Positions 1-9,259 of a stretch of DNA of 64,000 nt are shown piece after piece. The DNA is taken from the NCBI RefSeq assembly GCF_024584805.1, contig NZ_CP075715.1, positions 1,786,001 to 1,850,000 of the forward strand, given 5' to 3'. The notes beneath the pieces are model-generated. The model did not search any database and was not told the DNA's origin. It saw only the letters and a program-made list of their open reading frames with translations. Both the position numbers and the translations under genes were made by a program. Origin of the DNA: Streptomyces sp. FIT100 (GTDB lineage: Bacteria; Actinomycetota; Actinomycetes; Streptomycetales; Streptomycetaceae). The stretch's first letter is position 1, and every line of letters begins with the position of its first letter.

Positions 1-1365
1 GCCGAAGCGGCGGTGGTACTCGCCGGGCACCATGTCGAGCAGCAGCTCGACCGGCTCGTCGTCGAGGAGGTCGAGGTAGGAGCGGGTGTAGCCCTGGGTG
101 TCGTCGGAGAGGATCGCCCCGCCGAAGAGGTCGATCTGCCAGCGGCCTTCGGGGACCTGCCAGGAGCGCCCGGCCGCCAGGTCGCCGGTGAGCTCGACCA
201 GTTCCGCGGCGTCGGCGCGGCCGGCGGGGCGGGCGGTCGCGGCGATGGGCGCGGCGGCGGCTCCGGGGACGGGCCGGGTGCGGAAGTCGCCGGCGGATGC
301 CGGGTCGTCGTAGGCGGCGGCGTACAGGGCGCTGCCGTCGGCGGCGGTGACGGTCAGGTCCTCCCACAGGGACCGCTGGACGCCGACGGCGCGGACGCCG
401 ACGCCGCCGCGGGGATGGGCGTCGTCGGTGACGGTGCCCTTGTCCTTGCCGTCGAGGGTGACCGAGAGCGTGGCACCGCGCACGGTGACGGCGAAGGTGT
501 GGAACTTGGTGCGGTTGAAGCCGTCGGTGCGGCTGCTCCTGGCCAGCTCCTGCGTGCTGCCGCCGGTCAGCCGGGAGACGGTGACGACGCCGGTCTGGTC
601 GAACTCCACGGCGTAGCCGTCGGCGCCCGATGCGGAGGCGCGGACGACGAGCCCGACGGAGCCGGTCTCGGTCTTGGCGTTGGCGATGACGTCGTAGTCC
701 GCCCAGTCGTCTCCTTCGCGCAGCACGGCGGCTCCGGCGAGCACGGCCGCGTCGGCGACGAGCCGGCCGGCAGAGACCCCGGTGCCGGTGGTGTCCCGCA
801 GGTCGACGCGGGCGGGGCCCTCGACGACGGCCGTGGAGCGCCACAGGCCCTTCAGCCGGAGTTCGGGGCGGGGGGTGTAGGTGCGGGTCCCGACGGTGCC
901 GCCCTCGGCGACGAGGTAGGCGGCGCGTCCGCTGGGGAAGTGGTTGTCGTTGAAGATCCACACCCGCATGCCGGTGCGCTCGGCCTCCTCCAGTACATGG
1001 CCGACGACGTCGAACCACTCCTCGGAGAAGAAGACCGGCTTCATGTCCTCGTTGTCGTACGGGAAGAGGACGACCTCGTACATCCCCTTGTCGCGCAGGT
1101 CCGCCAGCTGGGTGTCGATCAACTGGGGGGTGACGGGGCCGTTCCAGTACCAGTAGACGGTGGGGCGGCTGTCGCGGCGCGGGTCGGCGAAGGCGGCGGG
1201 GCTGAAGCCGGCGCCGTGCGCGGGGGAACCCGCGAACGCGGTACCGGCCGGGAGCACCCCGCCGATCGCGGCGGCGGCCACTCCCGCGGCGGCGACGAAG
1301 CCGCGTCTGGACAGGTCGGACTCGGGCACGGGCATGGGCATGGGCGGGGGCACGGGCAAGGACAT
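1..1365 (-). CDS. Secreted GH106-like glycosidase, C-terminus cut by window edge
   Basis: The reading frame is open to base 1, so about 455 N-terminal residues are visible and the stop lies outside the window. It starts at ATG 1365 with GAGGAG upstream. Residues 18-45 form a Tat signal: Ser-Arg-Arg-Gly-Phe-Val, an Ala-rich hydrophobic stretch, then an Ala-Phe-Ala cleavage site. After it comes the opening of the GH106 (alpha-L-rhamnosidase-like) barrel, seen in RPTVYWYWNG, the helix that looks for how the protein acts 'GMYEVVLFPY', and FNDNHFPSG. An inserted jelly-roll region of the LamG/DUF1080 type follows at about residues 220-340. It lies 42 nt downstream of the GH127 gene on the same strand, so the two are probably co-transcribed. 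The exact substrate is not shown by the sequence; rhamnose or another deoxysugar of plant polysaccharide is the likely target. Confidence 0.7.
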   Translation of the reverse strand, partial: MSLPVPPPMPMPVPESDLSRRGFVAAAGVAAAAIGGVLPAGTAFAGSPAHGAGFSPAAFADPRRDSRPTVYWYWNGPVTPQLIDTQLADLRDKGMYEVVLFPYDNEDMKPVFFSEEWFDVVGHVLEEAERTGMRVWIFNDNHFPSGRAAYLVAEGGTVGTRTYTPRPELRLKGLWRSTAVVEGPARVDLRDTTGTGVSAGRLVADAAVLAGAAVLREGDDWADYDVIANAKTETGSVGLVVRASASGADGYAVEFDQTGVVTVSRLTGGSTQELARSSRTDGFNRTKFHTFAVTVRGATLSVTLDGKDKGTVTDDAHPRGGVGVRAVGVQRSLWEDLTVTAADGSALYAAAYDDPASAGDFRTRPVPGAAAAPIAATARPAGRADAAELVELTGDLAAGRSWQVPEGRWQIDLFGGAILSDDTQGYTRSYLDLLDDEPVELLLDMVPGEYHRRFG

Positions 1366-1407
1366 GGGAGGGCTCGCTCCTCAGCGGCAGGTGAAGGGGA
1401 AGGGGGC

Positions 1408-3987
1408 TCAGGCGCGCGCCAGCGCGCCGATCTCCGCCGGGGACAGCGCACGGTTGAACACGCGGAAGTCGTCGACCGCGCCGTGCAGGTACGGGTGCGT
1501 GGCGTTCTGCGAACGCCCCAGGTAGTTGCGGGTGGTGGCGCCGAGCAGCAGCGGGCTCATCACCAGCGCGTCGTTGCGGCCGGCCTCGGCCCCGTCGACG
1601 TACAGCACCCCGGTGCCGCCGCCCGTACGGTCGCCGGGACCGCCCGCGAGCGTCAGCGCGACATGGGTCCAGCGGCCCTGCGGCAGGGGTCCCGGGGCGT
1701 CGATGACGTCCTCGCCGTCCATGCCGGAGATCTTCAGGGCGGCACGGGCCCTGCCCGAGCCGGTGCGCGGGGTCAGGAAGACGTATGTGCTCTTGTGGAA
1801 GCCGAGGTCGAAGACGCGGGCCGAGTTGGTGAGCGTGTCCACCCGCACCCAGGCGCCGAGGGTCAGCTCGGTCAGTCCGGTGATCAGACCGGGCGGCAGC
1901 GCCACGTGCCCGTCCACGCCGTCGAGTTCGACGCCGTCCGACGCCCATCGTGCGCCCCCGGCCAGGGTCGCGGCGGGGAACGTCCCGGTGGCGTCGGCGC
2001 CGCTGCCGCCGTCGAGCGTGAACCGGGCGGTCTCGCGGGCCGGGCGTGGGCGCGGCGGCACGGCGAAGTAGACGTTGTAGCGCTGGTGGTGCACGCGGTG
2101 GAACGGCAGCAGCGGCACCTGGACGCCCTCGGCCACGGCCGTGAACTCCACCTGCTCGCCCGGCGCCCGGCGCAGCGACGCCGGGTCGAGGGCGGGGATC
2201 GTGGGCGACTCGACGTCGCCGTACGCCCCGGCCAGTACCACGGGCCCGTAGGTCACCGCCTGGACCTGGGGGTTGTCGGGCGCGGGGCGGCGGATCAGCT
2301 CCATGGGGAGGGTGAGCTCGACGGTGTCGCCGGTGCGCCAGTGGCGTTCGAGGGTCAGATAGCGGCCGGGCCGGGTGTCCGCGTGTGCCGAGCGGCCGTT
2401 CACGCGGACGGCGGCCCGCCCTTCGAGCCAGCCGGGGACGCGCACCTTCAGGGCGAAGCGGCCGTCGCCCGCCGTGACGGTGAGGCGGATCCGCTCCTCG
2501 TCGGGGTAGCGGGTCTCCTGGCGGAGCGTCACGCCGTTCCAGCGGACCTCGGACGGGACGAAGAGGTTGACGTACAGCGCGTCGCGCGTGTGGGCGTAGA
2601 CGGTGTCCGCGAACTTCGTCTGGGTCTCCAGCGCCGTACCGTGGTCGCAGGAGAAGTTGTCGTAGTCGCCGCTGTAGCTGCCGGGCGCGGCACCGAGGCC
2701 GCCCTTGGGCTGCCGCCGCGAGCCGGCCCACAGGCCGGTGTAGTACGTGACGTGGCCGTGGGCCGAGTCGGGGTCCTGCTCGCCCAGCATCTGGTTGAGC
2801 AGGGTCCACTCGTAGTGGTCCATGTACGCGGTCGTGCCCGGGTCGTGCAGGAAGAGCTGCCGGCCGAGCTTGAGCATGTTGTAGCTGTTGCAGTTCTCGC
2901 AGGTGTCCTCGGAGAGCCGGCTCACGATCTCGCCGGGCGGGCCGAAGAACTCCTGGTTGGAGTTGCCGCCGATGACGTACGAGTGGTCGCGTACGACCGT
3001 GTGCCAGAAGTGCTCGGCGAGACGCAGATAGCGCTCCTCGCCGGTGGCCTCGTACTCGTGGACCGCACCGACGATCTTGGGGATCTCGGTGTTGGCGTGC
3101 CGCCCGGCGAGCTCGTCGCGGCCGTCGGCCAGCGGCCCGAGGACCTCCTCGTGGTCGAAGCGGCGGGCGGTGCGCAGCGGTACGGGGTCGCCGGTGGCCA
3201 GGTGCAGGCGGGTGAGCACGTCGTTCATGCCGCCGAACTCGACCTTGAGCACCGACTGCATCGTCTCGTACGGCAGCGCCGCGGTGCGCCGCTCGGCCCA
3301 GCCGGCCATCCCGCGCAGCACGTCCAGGGCCTGGGCGCTGCCGACGAGCTGATGGCAGTCGAGCAGCCCGGCCATGATCTTGTGGAGCGTGTAGTACGGC
3401 GCCCAGGGCTTGCCGCCCGCCTCCAACTGGTCGAAGACCTGCTCGGGGAAGGCCGAGAGATAGCCGGGCGCGAAACCGGCGGTCGGCGAGGCCGCCTGGC
3501 ACTCGGCGAGGGCGGCGACGATCCGGCGGGCCTTGGCCGCGTACGCCTCGTCGCCGGTGTTGGCGTGGGCGAGGGCCAGGCCGGAGAGCAGATGGCCGGT
3601 GGTGTGGCCGCGCAGCAGCAGCGTCGGTGACTCCCAGCCGCCGCAGGGTTCGGCGGTGGAGGGGAGGCCGACGTTGGTGCGGAAGGTGTGCAGCAGCCGG
3701 TCGGTGTCGACGAACAGCATGTAGGCGCAGGTCCGGCGCATGTTGGCGCGGAACGGGCTGTCGTGGAGCGTGACCGAGCTGAGCGGGAACGGGTGCAGCG
3801 CCGGGCGGCGGTGCGTCTTCACGGCAGGGGCCGCGGCGGCTGCGTCAGCCGCGGCGGCAGGTGCGGCGGCAGGTGCGGCGGCAGGTGCGGCGGCGGCGGC
3901 CGTGCCACCGGGACCCAGGGCCAGAGCCGTGGTGACCGCACCTGTGCCCACCATGAAGTGACGCCGCGTCAGCGGGTTTCGGGGCAT
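1408..3987 (-). CDS. Secreted beta-L-arabinofuranosidase (GH127/GH146, DUF1680) with C-terminal LamG-like domain
   Basis: 859 residues from ATG 3987, which has AAGGAG about 10 nt upstream; an in-frame start at 4044 lies inside the operator and is rejected. A Tat signal (LTRRHFMVGTG, then a poly-Ala/Pro linker) precedes the alpha/alpha barrel. Family landmarks are the metal-ligand segment SEDTCENCNSYNMLKL and FSCDHGTALETQTKFADTVY. Most family members have two adjacent Cys at the second site; here it reads Cys-Asp. The last 200 residues form a concanavalin-like LamG domain (HVALPPGLI, TLGAWVRV, GAVDDFRVFNRALSP), likely for binding carbohydrate. It probably removes terminal arabinofuranose from plant glycans outside the cell. 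The neighbouring GH106-like genes suggest use of rhamnose- and arabinose-containing pectin. Confidence 0.85.
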   Translation of the reverse strand: MPRNPLTRRHFMVGTGAVTTALALGPGGTAAAAAPAAAPAAAPAAAADAAAAAPAVKTHRRPALHPFPLSSVTLHDSPFRANMRRTCAYMLFVDTDRLLHTFRTNVGLPSTAEPCGGWESPTLLLRGHTTGHLLSGLALAHANTGDEAYAAKARRIVAALAECQAASPTAGFAPGYLSAFPEQVFDQLEAGGKPWAPYYTLHKIMAGLLDCHQLVGSAQALDVLRGMAGWAERRTAALPYETMQSVLKVEFGGMNDVLTRLHLATGDPVPLRTARRFDHEEVLGPLADGRDELAGRHANTEIPKIVGAVHEYEATGEERYLRLAEHFWHTVVRDHSYVIGGNSNQEFFGPPGEIVSRLSEDTCENCNSYNMLKLGRQLFLHDPGTTAYMDHYEWTLLNQMLGEQDPDSAHGHVTYYTGLWAGSRRQPKGGLGAAPGSYSGDYDNFSCDHGTALETQTKFADTVYAHTRDALYVNLFVPSEVRWNGVTLRQETRYPDEERIRLTVTAGDGRFALKVRVPGWLEGRAAVRVNGRSAHADTRPGRYLTLERHWRTGDTVELTLPMELIRRPAPDNPQVQAVTYGPVVLAGAYGDVESPTIPALDPASLRRAPGEQVEFTAVAEGVQVPLLPFHRVHHQRYNVYFAVPPRPRPARETARFTLDGGSGADATGTFPAATLAGGARWASDGVELDGVDGHVALPPGLITGLTELTLGAWVRVDTLTNSARVFDLGFHKSTYVFLTPRTGSGRARAALKISGMDGEDVIDAPGPLPQGRWTHVALTLAGGPGDRTGGGTGVLYVDGAEAGRNDALVMSPLLLGATTRNYLGRSQNATHPYLHGAVDDFRVFNRALSPAEIGALARA

Positions 3988-4017
3988 CGGGATGGAGCTC
4001 CTTCGGGCAACGTGATT

Positions 4018-4027
4018 GAAACGTTTC
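4018..4027. promoter_or_regulatory. LacI-family operator-like palindrome
   Basis: GAAACGTTTC is a perfect 10-bp palindrome with the central CG typical of LacI/GalR-family operators. It sits 31 nt upstream of the GH127 start. A related imperfect palindrome, TTGAATCGTTCAA, lies at 4159-4171, 41 nt upstream of the divergent GH106-like start. Together they suggest sugar-responsive repression of both transcripts. No LacI-type regulator gene is in the window. Confidence 0.6.
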
Positions 4028-4158
4028 GGAGAGCTGACGGCCACTCTGGGGCCACACGGTGAGCGCGGTCAAGATGCCTGCCTGAAGGGAAAATCCACGG
4101 CAAGGCGTTCAACCCCTTGCTCTGGCCTCTCCGCGCCCGTATGTTTCCGCCAGATTTC

Positions 4159-4171
4159 TTGAATCGTTCAA
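4159..4171. promoter_or_regulatory. Second, imperfect LacI-type operator candidate
   Basis: TTGAATCGTTCAA has 5-bp inverted arms (TTGAA/TTCAA) around a TCG centre, one base shorter than the perfect form at 4018-4027. It is placed just upstream of the + strand glycosidase gene starting at 4212. The intergenic stretch 3988-4211 shows nothing else that I can name. Confidence 0.4.
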
Positions 4172-4211
4172 ACCATCAGTGCACCTGACACACCACAGCA
4201 AGGGGGCGGGC

Positions 4212-7202
4212 ATGAGCCTGCGGCGAAGAGCGCTGCTGAAGATGGGGGCCGCGGCCGGCGCGGCCGCGGCCCTGCCCTGGGGCACCGCCACGGGGGCGGC
4301 GGCCGCGGCGCCGACGTCCGGGCACGGCACGGGCGCGGGAGGCGGCTTCCCTCGCGCCTTCGCCGACCCGCGCCCCGAGGTCCGCCCCCGGTTCCGCTGG
4401 TGGTGGCCCGACGCCCTCGTCGACACCGACGAGATCGAGCGTGAGATCGACCAGATCGCCGCCGCAGGCTTCGGTGGTGTCGAGATCGCCGCCGTCACGC
4501 ACAGCATGCGCGGCGGCGAGACGATCGACCCGGTCCGCTACGGCTGGGGCACCCCCGCCTGGGTCCGGGCCGTCGAGGCGGCGCTGCGCCAGGCGAAGAA
4601 GCGGGACGTCACCGTCGACCTGACCCTCGGCCCCGCGTGGCCGAACTCCGTCCCCTCCATCACACCCGACAGCCCGGCCGCCGTGAAGGAACTCGCCCAC
4701 GGCACCGTCACGCTCGCCGGGGGCCAGAGCCACACCGGCGCGCCCCCGGCCCCCGGCACCGAGCCCGCCGAAGGCGTCACCGAGCAGGAGCTGAAGCTCG
4801 TCCAGGCGATCCGGATCACCGACGCCGCCGCCGAGCCCGTACTGCTGGACCACACCACCGTCACCGACATCACGGGCGCCGTGTCCGGCGGTGAGCTCGA
4901 CTGGACGGCGCCCGACGACGGCGGCGCCTGGCTCGTCATCGCCTACTGGGAGCGCGGCTCCGGCCAGCGCCCCGAAGGCCCGCACCACACCGACCCGCTC
5001 TCCTACGTCATCGACCACTTCAGCGCCGAGGGCACCCGCGCCGCCATCGCGTTCTGGGAGCGCCACCTCCTCCCGCCGAGCACCCGCAAGCTGCTCCGTG
5101 AGACGGGCGGCGCCCTGTTCGAGGACTCCATCGAGCTCGAGACCGACGAGACGATGTGGACGCCCGCGCTCCCGGCCGAGTTCGAGAAGCGCATGGGGTA
5201 CTCGCTGCTGCCGTACCTCGCGACCGTCGTCGAGCGCGACGAGGACCCGGTCCACGCCTTCGGCCCGGAGATCGACAAGGCCGTCCGCCGCGATGTCGTC
5301 GAGGTCCTCACCGAGTTGTACGTCGAGCACCATCTGAAGCCGTTCCAGGACTGGGCGCACCGGCTCGGACTCCAGCTGCGCGTCCAGCCGTACGGCCCGG
5401 GCACCGACTCCATCTGGTCGGCCGCCGTGCTCGACGTCTCCGAGGGCGAGTCGCTCGGCTTCAAGAACCCCGACGACTTCCGCTGCCTGGCCGGCGGACG
5501 CGACATGGGCGGCAAGCTCGTCCTCTCCAACGAGGCCGGCGCGACGGCCGGCGGCGCCTACACCACGGCGTGGGACGCGACGCTGAAGAAGCTCGTCACC
5601 CAGTACGCGGCCGGCGTCAACCAGGCGTACTTCCACGGCTTCGCCTACGCCGAGGCGCCCGGCGCGGCCTGGCCCGGCTTCGCCGCCTTCTCCCCGTACA
5701 ACGGCGGCGGCGGGTACGGCGAGGCGTGGGGGCCGCGGCAGCCCACCTGGGGCCATGTCCCCGACATCGCACGGTACTTGAGCCGCACCCAGCAGATCCT
5801 CCAGACCGGAGTCAACCGGGCGGACATCGGCATCCTGCGGCAGAAGGGCCCCGCCGGCACCGGCCTCGGCGCGCCCTGGTTCACCGCGGAGGGTGTGCCC
5901 GTCGGCTGGACCCACCTCTTCCTGAGTCCGCGGCTGCTCGACCTGCCGTCCGCGAAGGTGAGGGGCGGGCGGCTCGCCCCGGAGGGCCCCGCGTTCAAGG
6001 CGCTCGTCGTCGAGGGCGACGTACTGAGCGGCAAGGACCGCACTATGCAGCTCGACGTCGCCGAGAAGCTCATCGGCTACGCGAAGGCCGGGCTGCGGAT
6101 CGTCGTCATCGGCGACTGGTCCGACGCACGCGTGCCGGGTCTGCCCGGACCCGGCGACAACGAGCGGCTGCGCGCACTGCTCGCCGAACTGCTCGCCCTG
6201 CCGACGGTGGCCGACGTTCCGGACCGGCCCTTCGTGCCGGACGCCATCGCGGCGCTCGGCCTGCGGCGCGACGTCGAGTACGCCCAGCGTTCGTGGCTGG
6301 TCCACGCCCATCGGGCCGACGAGGACGCCGACTACTTCTTCTTCGCCGTCGACGCGGTGACCAAGGGGGCGGCCAACACCCGGGTCGACCACGACGTCAC
6401 CCTCGCGGCGCGCTGGGACGACGCCGTCCCGTACCGCCTCGACGCGTGGACCGGATCGGTGGAGCCGTTGCCGCTGTACTCCCGCACCGAGGACGGGCGG
6501 GTGCGGCTGCGGATCACCCTGGAGCCGGGCGCGACCACGATCATCGCCCTGGCCAGGCCGGGCCGGTGGGCGGACCGGCCGCGGGCCTCCGCCACCCGCA
6601 GCGAGGCCGCGGAGGTGCGGCGGGGAGCTGGCGGCCGCCTGGAGATCCGGGACACACGGCCCGGCACCTACCGCACCACCCTCCAGGACGGCCGGACCGT
6701 CGGCACGGTCCTGGGCGGCCTGCCCGAGCCGGTGCCGCTCACCCGCTGGGACCTGACGGTCGAGGACTGGCAGCCGGGCGACCGCCCTTCCCGGACGCTG
6801 AAGCCCCGCCGCGAGCTCACGCTGGACGCGCTGGCACCGTGGCCCCTCGTCCCGGGCCTGGAAGACGTCTCCGGAATCGGCCGCTACCGCACCACGGTCC
6901 ACCTCGGCGCGCCCTGGACCGGCGGTTACGGCGCCTACCTCGAACTCGGCGAGGTCTTCGACACCTTCCGCGTCACGGTCAACGGCCACCCTCTGCCCCC
7001 GGCGGACCAGTTGACCCCCCGGGCCGACGCCGGCCCGTACCTGCGGCGCGGTGCCAACGTGATCGAGGTGGAGGTCGCCACGACCCTGCTGAACCGCCTG
7101 CGTGTGGCGAACGCGCCGGTCTTCGGCGGTGGCAAGCGCCAGAACTACGGCCTGGTGGGCCCGGTCCGCCTGGTCCCGTACGGCCGCGCACCGCTGACCT
7201 GA
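4212..7202 (+). CDS. Secreted GH106-like glycosidase (alpha-L-rhamnosidase family)
   Basis: 996 residues from ATG 4212 with AGGGGGCGGG just upstream. A Tat signal (SLRRRALLKMG followed by Ala/Gly-rich hydrophobic residues) occupies the first 40 residues. The catalytic barrel opens with RPRFRWWWPD and IAAAGFGGVEIAAVTHS, and continues with VLSNEAGATAGGAYTT and the long loop GGGGYGEAWGPRQPTWGH. The C-terminus (GYGAYLELGEVFDTFRVTVN) resembles the galactose-binding, beta-mannosidase-like fold that ends GH106 enzymes. It is divergent from GH127 across a LacI-type operator, so the two are likely co-induced by the same plant sugar. Substrate is inferred from family only. Confidence 0.8.
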   Translation: MSLRRRALLKMGAAAGAAAALPWGTATGAAAAAPTSGHGTGAGGGFPRAFADPRPEVRPRFRWWWPDALVDTDEIEREIDQIAAAGFGGVEIAAVTHSMRGGETIDPVRYGWGTPAWVRAVEAALRQAKKRDVTVDLTLGPAWPNSVPSITPDSPAAVKELAHGTVTLAGGQSHTGAPPAPGTEPAEGVTEQELKLVQAIRITDAAAEPVLLDHTTVTDITGAVSGGELDWTAPDDGGAWLVIAYWERGSGQRPEGPHHTDPLSYVIDHFSAEGTRAAIAFWERHLLPPSTRKLLRETGGALFEDSIELETDETMWTPALPAEFEKRMGYSLLPYLATVVERDEDPVHAFGPEIDKAVRRDVVEVLTELYVEHHLKPFQDWAHRLGLQLRVQPYGPGTDSIWSAAVLDVSEGESLGFKNPDDFRCLAGGRDMGGKLVLSNEAGATAGGAYTTAWDATLKKLVTQYAAGVNQAYFHGFAYAEAPGAAWPGFAAFSPYNGGGGYGEAWGPRQPTWGHVPDIARYLSRTQQILQTGVNRADIGILRQKGPAGTGLGAPWFTAEGVPVGWTHLFLSPRLLDLPSAKVRGGRLAPEGPAFKALVVEGDVLSGKDRTMQLDVAEKLIGYAKAGLRIVVIGDWSDARVPGLPGPGDNERLRALLAELLALPTVADVPDRPFVPDAIAALGLRRDVEYAQRSWLVHAHRADEDADYFFFAVDAVTKGAANTRVDHDVTLAARWDDAVPYRLDAWTGSVEPLPLYSRTEDGRVRLRITLEPGATTIIALARPGRWADRPRASATRSEAAEVRRGAGGRLEIRDTRPGTYRTTLQDGRTVGTVLGGLPEPVPLTRWDLTVEDWQPGDRPSRTLKPRRELTLDALAPWPLVPGLEDVSGIGRYRTTVHLGAPWTGGYGAYLELGEVFDTFRVTVNGHPLPPADQLTPRADAGPYLRRGANVIEVEVATTLLNRLRVANAPVFGGGKRQNYGLVGPVRLVPYGRAPLT

Positions 7203-7218
7203 CGGCGGCCCGCGGTCC

Positions 7219-7308
7219 CGGCGAGCGGCCCGGGGCGTCCGGCCCCGCCGTGTCCGTCCTCCCTGCGGGGCGGGCCCGGCGGTGCTCCCGGCGCCGGGCC
7301 GCTCGCCG
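7219..7308. terminator. Bidirectional terminator-like inverted repeat between convergent genes
   Basis: 15-nt arms, CGGCGAGCGGCCCGG (7219-7233) and its exact complement at 7294-7308, enclose about 60 nt that themselves hold shorter GC hairpins. It lies between the convergent GH106-like (+) and amine oxidase (-) genes, where a shared terminator is expected. Confidence 0.65.
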
Positions 7309-7363
7309 CCCGCCCCGGTGCGACAGCACGGCGCGACAGTCCGACGCGACAGCCCGGCCGCGG

Positions 7364-9115
7364 CTACGCGCCCAGATAGGTGCCCGGTGAGAGCCACGGC
7401 GGACGGGGCAGGCCGAAGTGCTCCTCAAGCACCAGCTCGGCCTGGGAGAGGGCGCCGTAGACCCAGCCCTGCCCGGTGGACCAGGCGTCTGTGCAGACGT
7501 ACAGGTTGGCGTCGGGGAGCGGGTGGCGCATCCGCGGCATGACCTCCCAGCTCTTCGCCCCCACCTGCCAGAAGTGGTAGGCGGCCCCGTACGGGTCCTG
7601 CACCCAGTCCTGGAAGTAGGCCGACGTCGGCTCGGGGATACGGGCGTCCGGGCCGTGCAGCTCGCGCAGTTGGCGCTGTGCCTCGTCGACCAGCGCTCCC
7701 GACGCCGAGGCGTCCATCGGGCGCGGCGGCCGGGTCACGGCCACCGGGGCGAGCCGGTGCGGCCGCGTCAGCAGCTCGTTCCAGAACTCCACGTCACGCA
7801 GGTCGTTGTAGGAGGCCAGCAGCAGGGCGTTGCGGTTGGCGGGGTCGGCCCCGGCCTGCTCGCCCTCCACACCCCAGTAGTACGTCTGGCGCAGCGGCAG
7901 GTCCGTCACCGAACGGCCGGCGTTCAGGCCGATGTCCTCCCACCACGGCCGGTCGTAGCCGAGGAAGAGCTTGGAGGCCGGCCTCGGGACGACGGCGCCG
8001 AGGTCGGACAGGAACCGGTCGCTGGTGAAGAGGAAGGAGTCCGGGTCCAGCAGCTCGATCGAGCGCTGGGGCATCGCCAGGACGACATGGTGAGCCCGGA
8101 CCCGGAGCGGCCGGCCCTCGGGCCAGACGACGAGGTCGAGGACCAGCACGTCCTCGCCGTCGGCGCGGTCCCGGTCGATCCGGCGCACCTGGTGGTGGAG
8201 ACGGACCGTCCCGCCCTCCGCCTCGAACTGCCGGGCGAGTTCCTCGGGCACCGTCTGGTAGCCGTCGAGCAGGTACCGGTACTGCGGCGGAGGGGAGCCG
8301 ACGAAGTCGGCCACCGACGCCTCCATGGCCTCGATGCCGTTGACGTTGGACACCACCGAGCCGTAGCCGAAGCCGTCGTGGAGGAACGCCCACCCCTCCT
8401 GCCCGACCGCCTCCTGCAGCAGGTTCCAGAACCCGGTGTCGTAGAGGTACCGGCCGTCGGCCGACGCCGTCGGCTTGATCTTGTCCCACGCCTGGTGGTC
8501 CATGGTGGAGGCGCCGGGGACGAAGGTCTCGATGACCGAACTGAGCGCGTCGTCCGGTGACTTGCCCCGGATCGAGGCCGGCAGGTCGTACGGCACGGCC
8601 TGCGGGTCGCCCCACTGGCCCTGGGTGAAGCGGTGCCCGCGCAGATAGACCAGGTTCTGCGGCTCGTCGACCGGGAAGAGGTCCGTCCGCAGCCCGAGAT
8701 GGTCCACGAGGTCGGCCACGACGGGCTGGTTGTCCAGGTAGCGCATCCCGCCGAGCTCGGCGTGCAGATGCGGCATACCGGGCGGCGTCACCGAGAAGAG
8801 GCGGCCGCCGATGCGTTCGCTGCCCTCGAACAAGCGCACATCGAGAGGACCGCGGCGACGCCGTCGAAGCCTGCTCAGGATGCGGCTGTCCTCGGCTTCG
8901 GGCCCGAGCAGCCGCCAGGCGGCGTACGCCCCGGACACCCCGGCACCGATGACGGCGACGTCGACGACGTCGTCGCGGTCGTCCCGGTCGGCGTGGTCGT
9001 CCCGGTCGGCGCGCGGGAGCGCCCGCGCCGGCGTCCCGAGCGCGCCGACGACGACGGCGGCGGCGCCGAGAGCCCCGGTCCCCTTGAGCAGATCACGGCG
9101 CGTTGGTTTGCCCAT
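7364..9115 (-). CDS. Tat-secreted flavin-dependent amine/amino-acid oxidase
   Basis: 583 residues. The N-terminus MGKPTRRDLLKGTGALG is a clear Tat signal, giving export in folded form with FAD bound. The dinucleotide motif VAVIGAGVSGAYAAWRLL follows at about residue 52. The FAD GG motif (GGRLFS), the substrate-domain stretch LLDGYQTVPEELARQF and the C-terminal FAD-binding CTDAWSTGQGWVYGAL place it in the flavin monoamine oxidase / L-amino-acid oxidase superfamily. It should oxidise an amine or amino acid outside the cell, releasing ammonia and hydrogen peroxide. The substrate cannot be told from sequence; L-lysine or L-tryptophan type oxidases are possible. It is monocistronic, with a 9-base G run in its upstream region. 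Confidence 0.75.
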   Translation of the reverse strand: MGKPTRRDLLKGTGALGAAAVVVGALGTPARALPRADRDDHADRDDRDDVVDVAVIGAGVSGAYAAWRLLGPEAEDSRILSRLRRRRRGPLDVRLFEGSERIGGRLFSVTPPGMPHLHAELGGMRYLDNQPVVADLVDHLGLRTDLFPVDEPQNLVYLRGHRFTQGQWGDPQAVPYDLPASIRGKSPDDALSSVIETFVPGASTMDHQAWDKIKPTASADGRYLYDTGFWNLLQEAVGQEGWAFLHDGFGYGSVVSNVNGIEAMEASVADFVGSPPPQYRYLLDGYQTVPEELARQFEAEGGTVRLHHQVRRIDRDRADGEDVLVLDLVVWPEGRPLRVRAHHVVLAMPQRSIELLDPDSFLFTSDRFLSDLGAVVPRPASKLFLGYDRPWWEDIGLNAGRSVTDLPLRQTYYWGVEGEQAGADPANRNALLLASYNDLRDVEFWNELLTRPHRLAPVAVTRPPRPMDASASGALVDEAQRQLRELHGPDARIPEPTSAYFQDWVQDPYGAAYHFWQVGAKSWEVMPRMRHPLPDANLYVCTDAWSTGQGWVYGALSQAELVLEEHFGLPRPPWLSPGTYLGA

Positions 9116-9259
9116 CTCCGGCGTCCTTCCAGCCTGGATGTCCCTGGTGTGCCACCTGTTGCGGCCACCAGCCCACGAAACCTACCAATTCGGATATTTG
9201 ACGCAGTGTTGGGGGGGGGCGGCGGTGGGCGAGTCGCGGAGGCTTTGCGCTCTCGGCGG

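Noticed and set aside
13..3630. A 1205-codon open frame on the + strand opposite the glycosidase genes
   Set aside because: It is the antisense shadow of the GH106-like and GH127 genes. Its translation is Gly/Val/Ala-rich low complexity with no family motif, as expected opposite high-GC3 genes.
4176..7397. 1073-codon minus-strand frame opposite the + strand glycosidase
   Set aside because: Shadow frame: no motifs, and the + strand frame has a Tat signal, ribosome site and GH106 landmarks.
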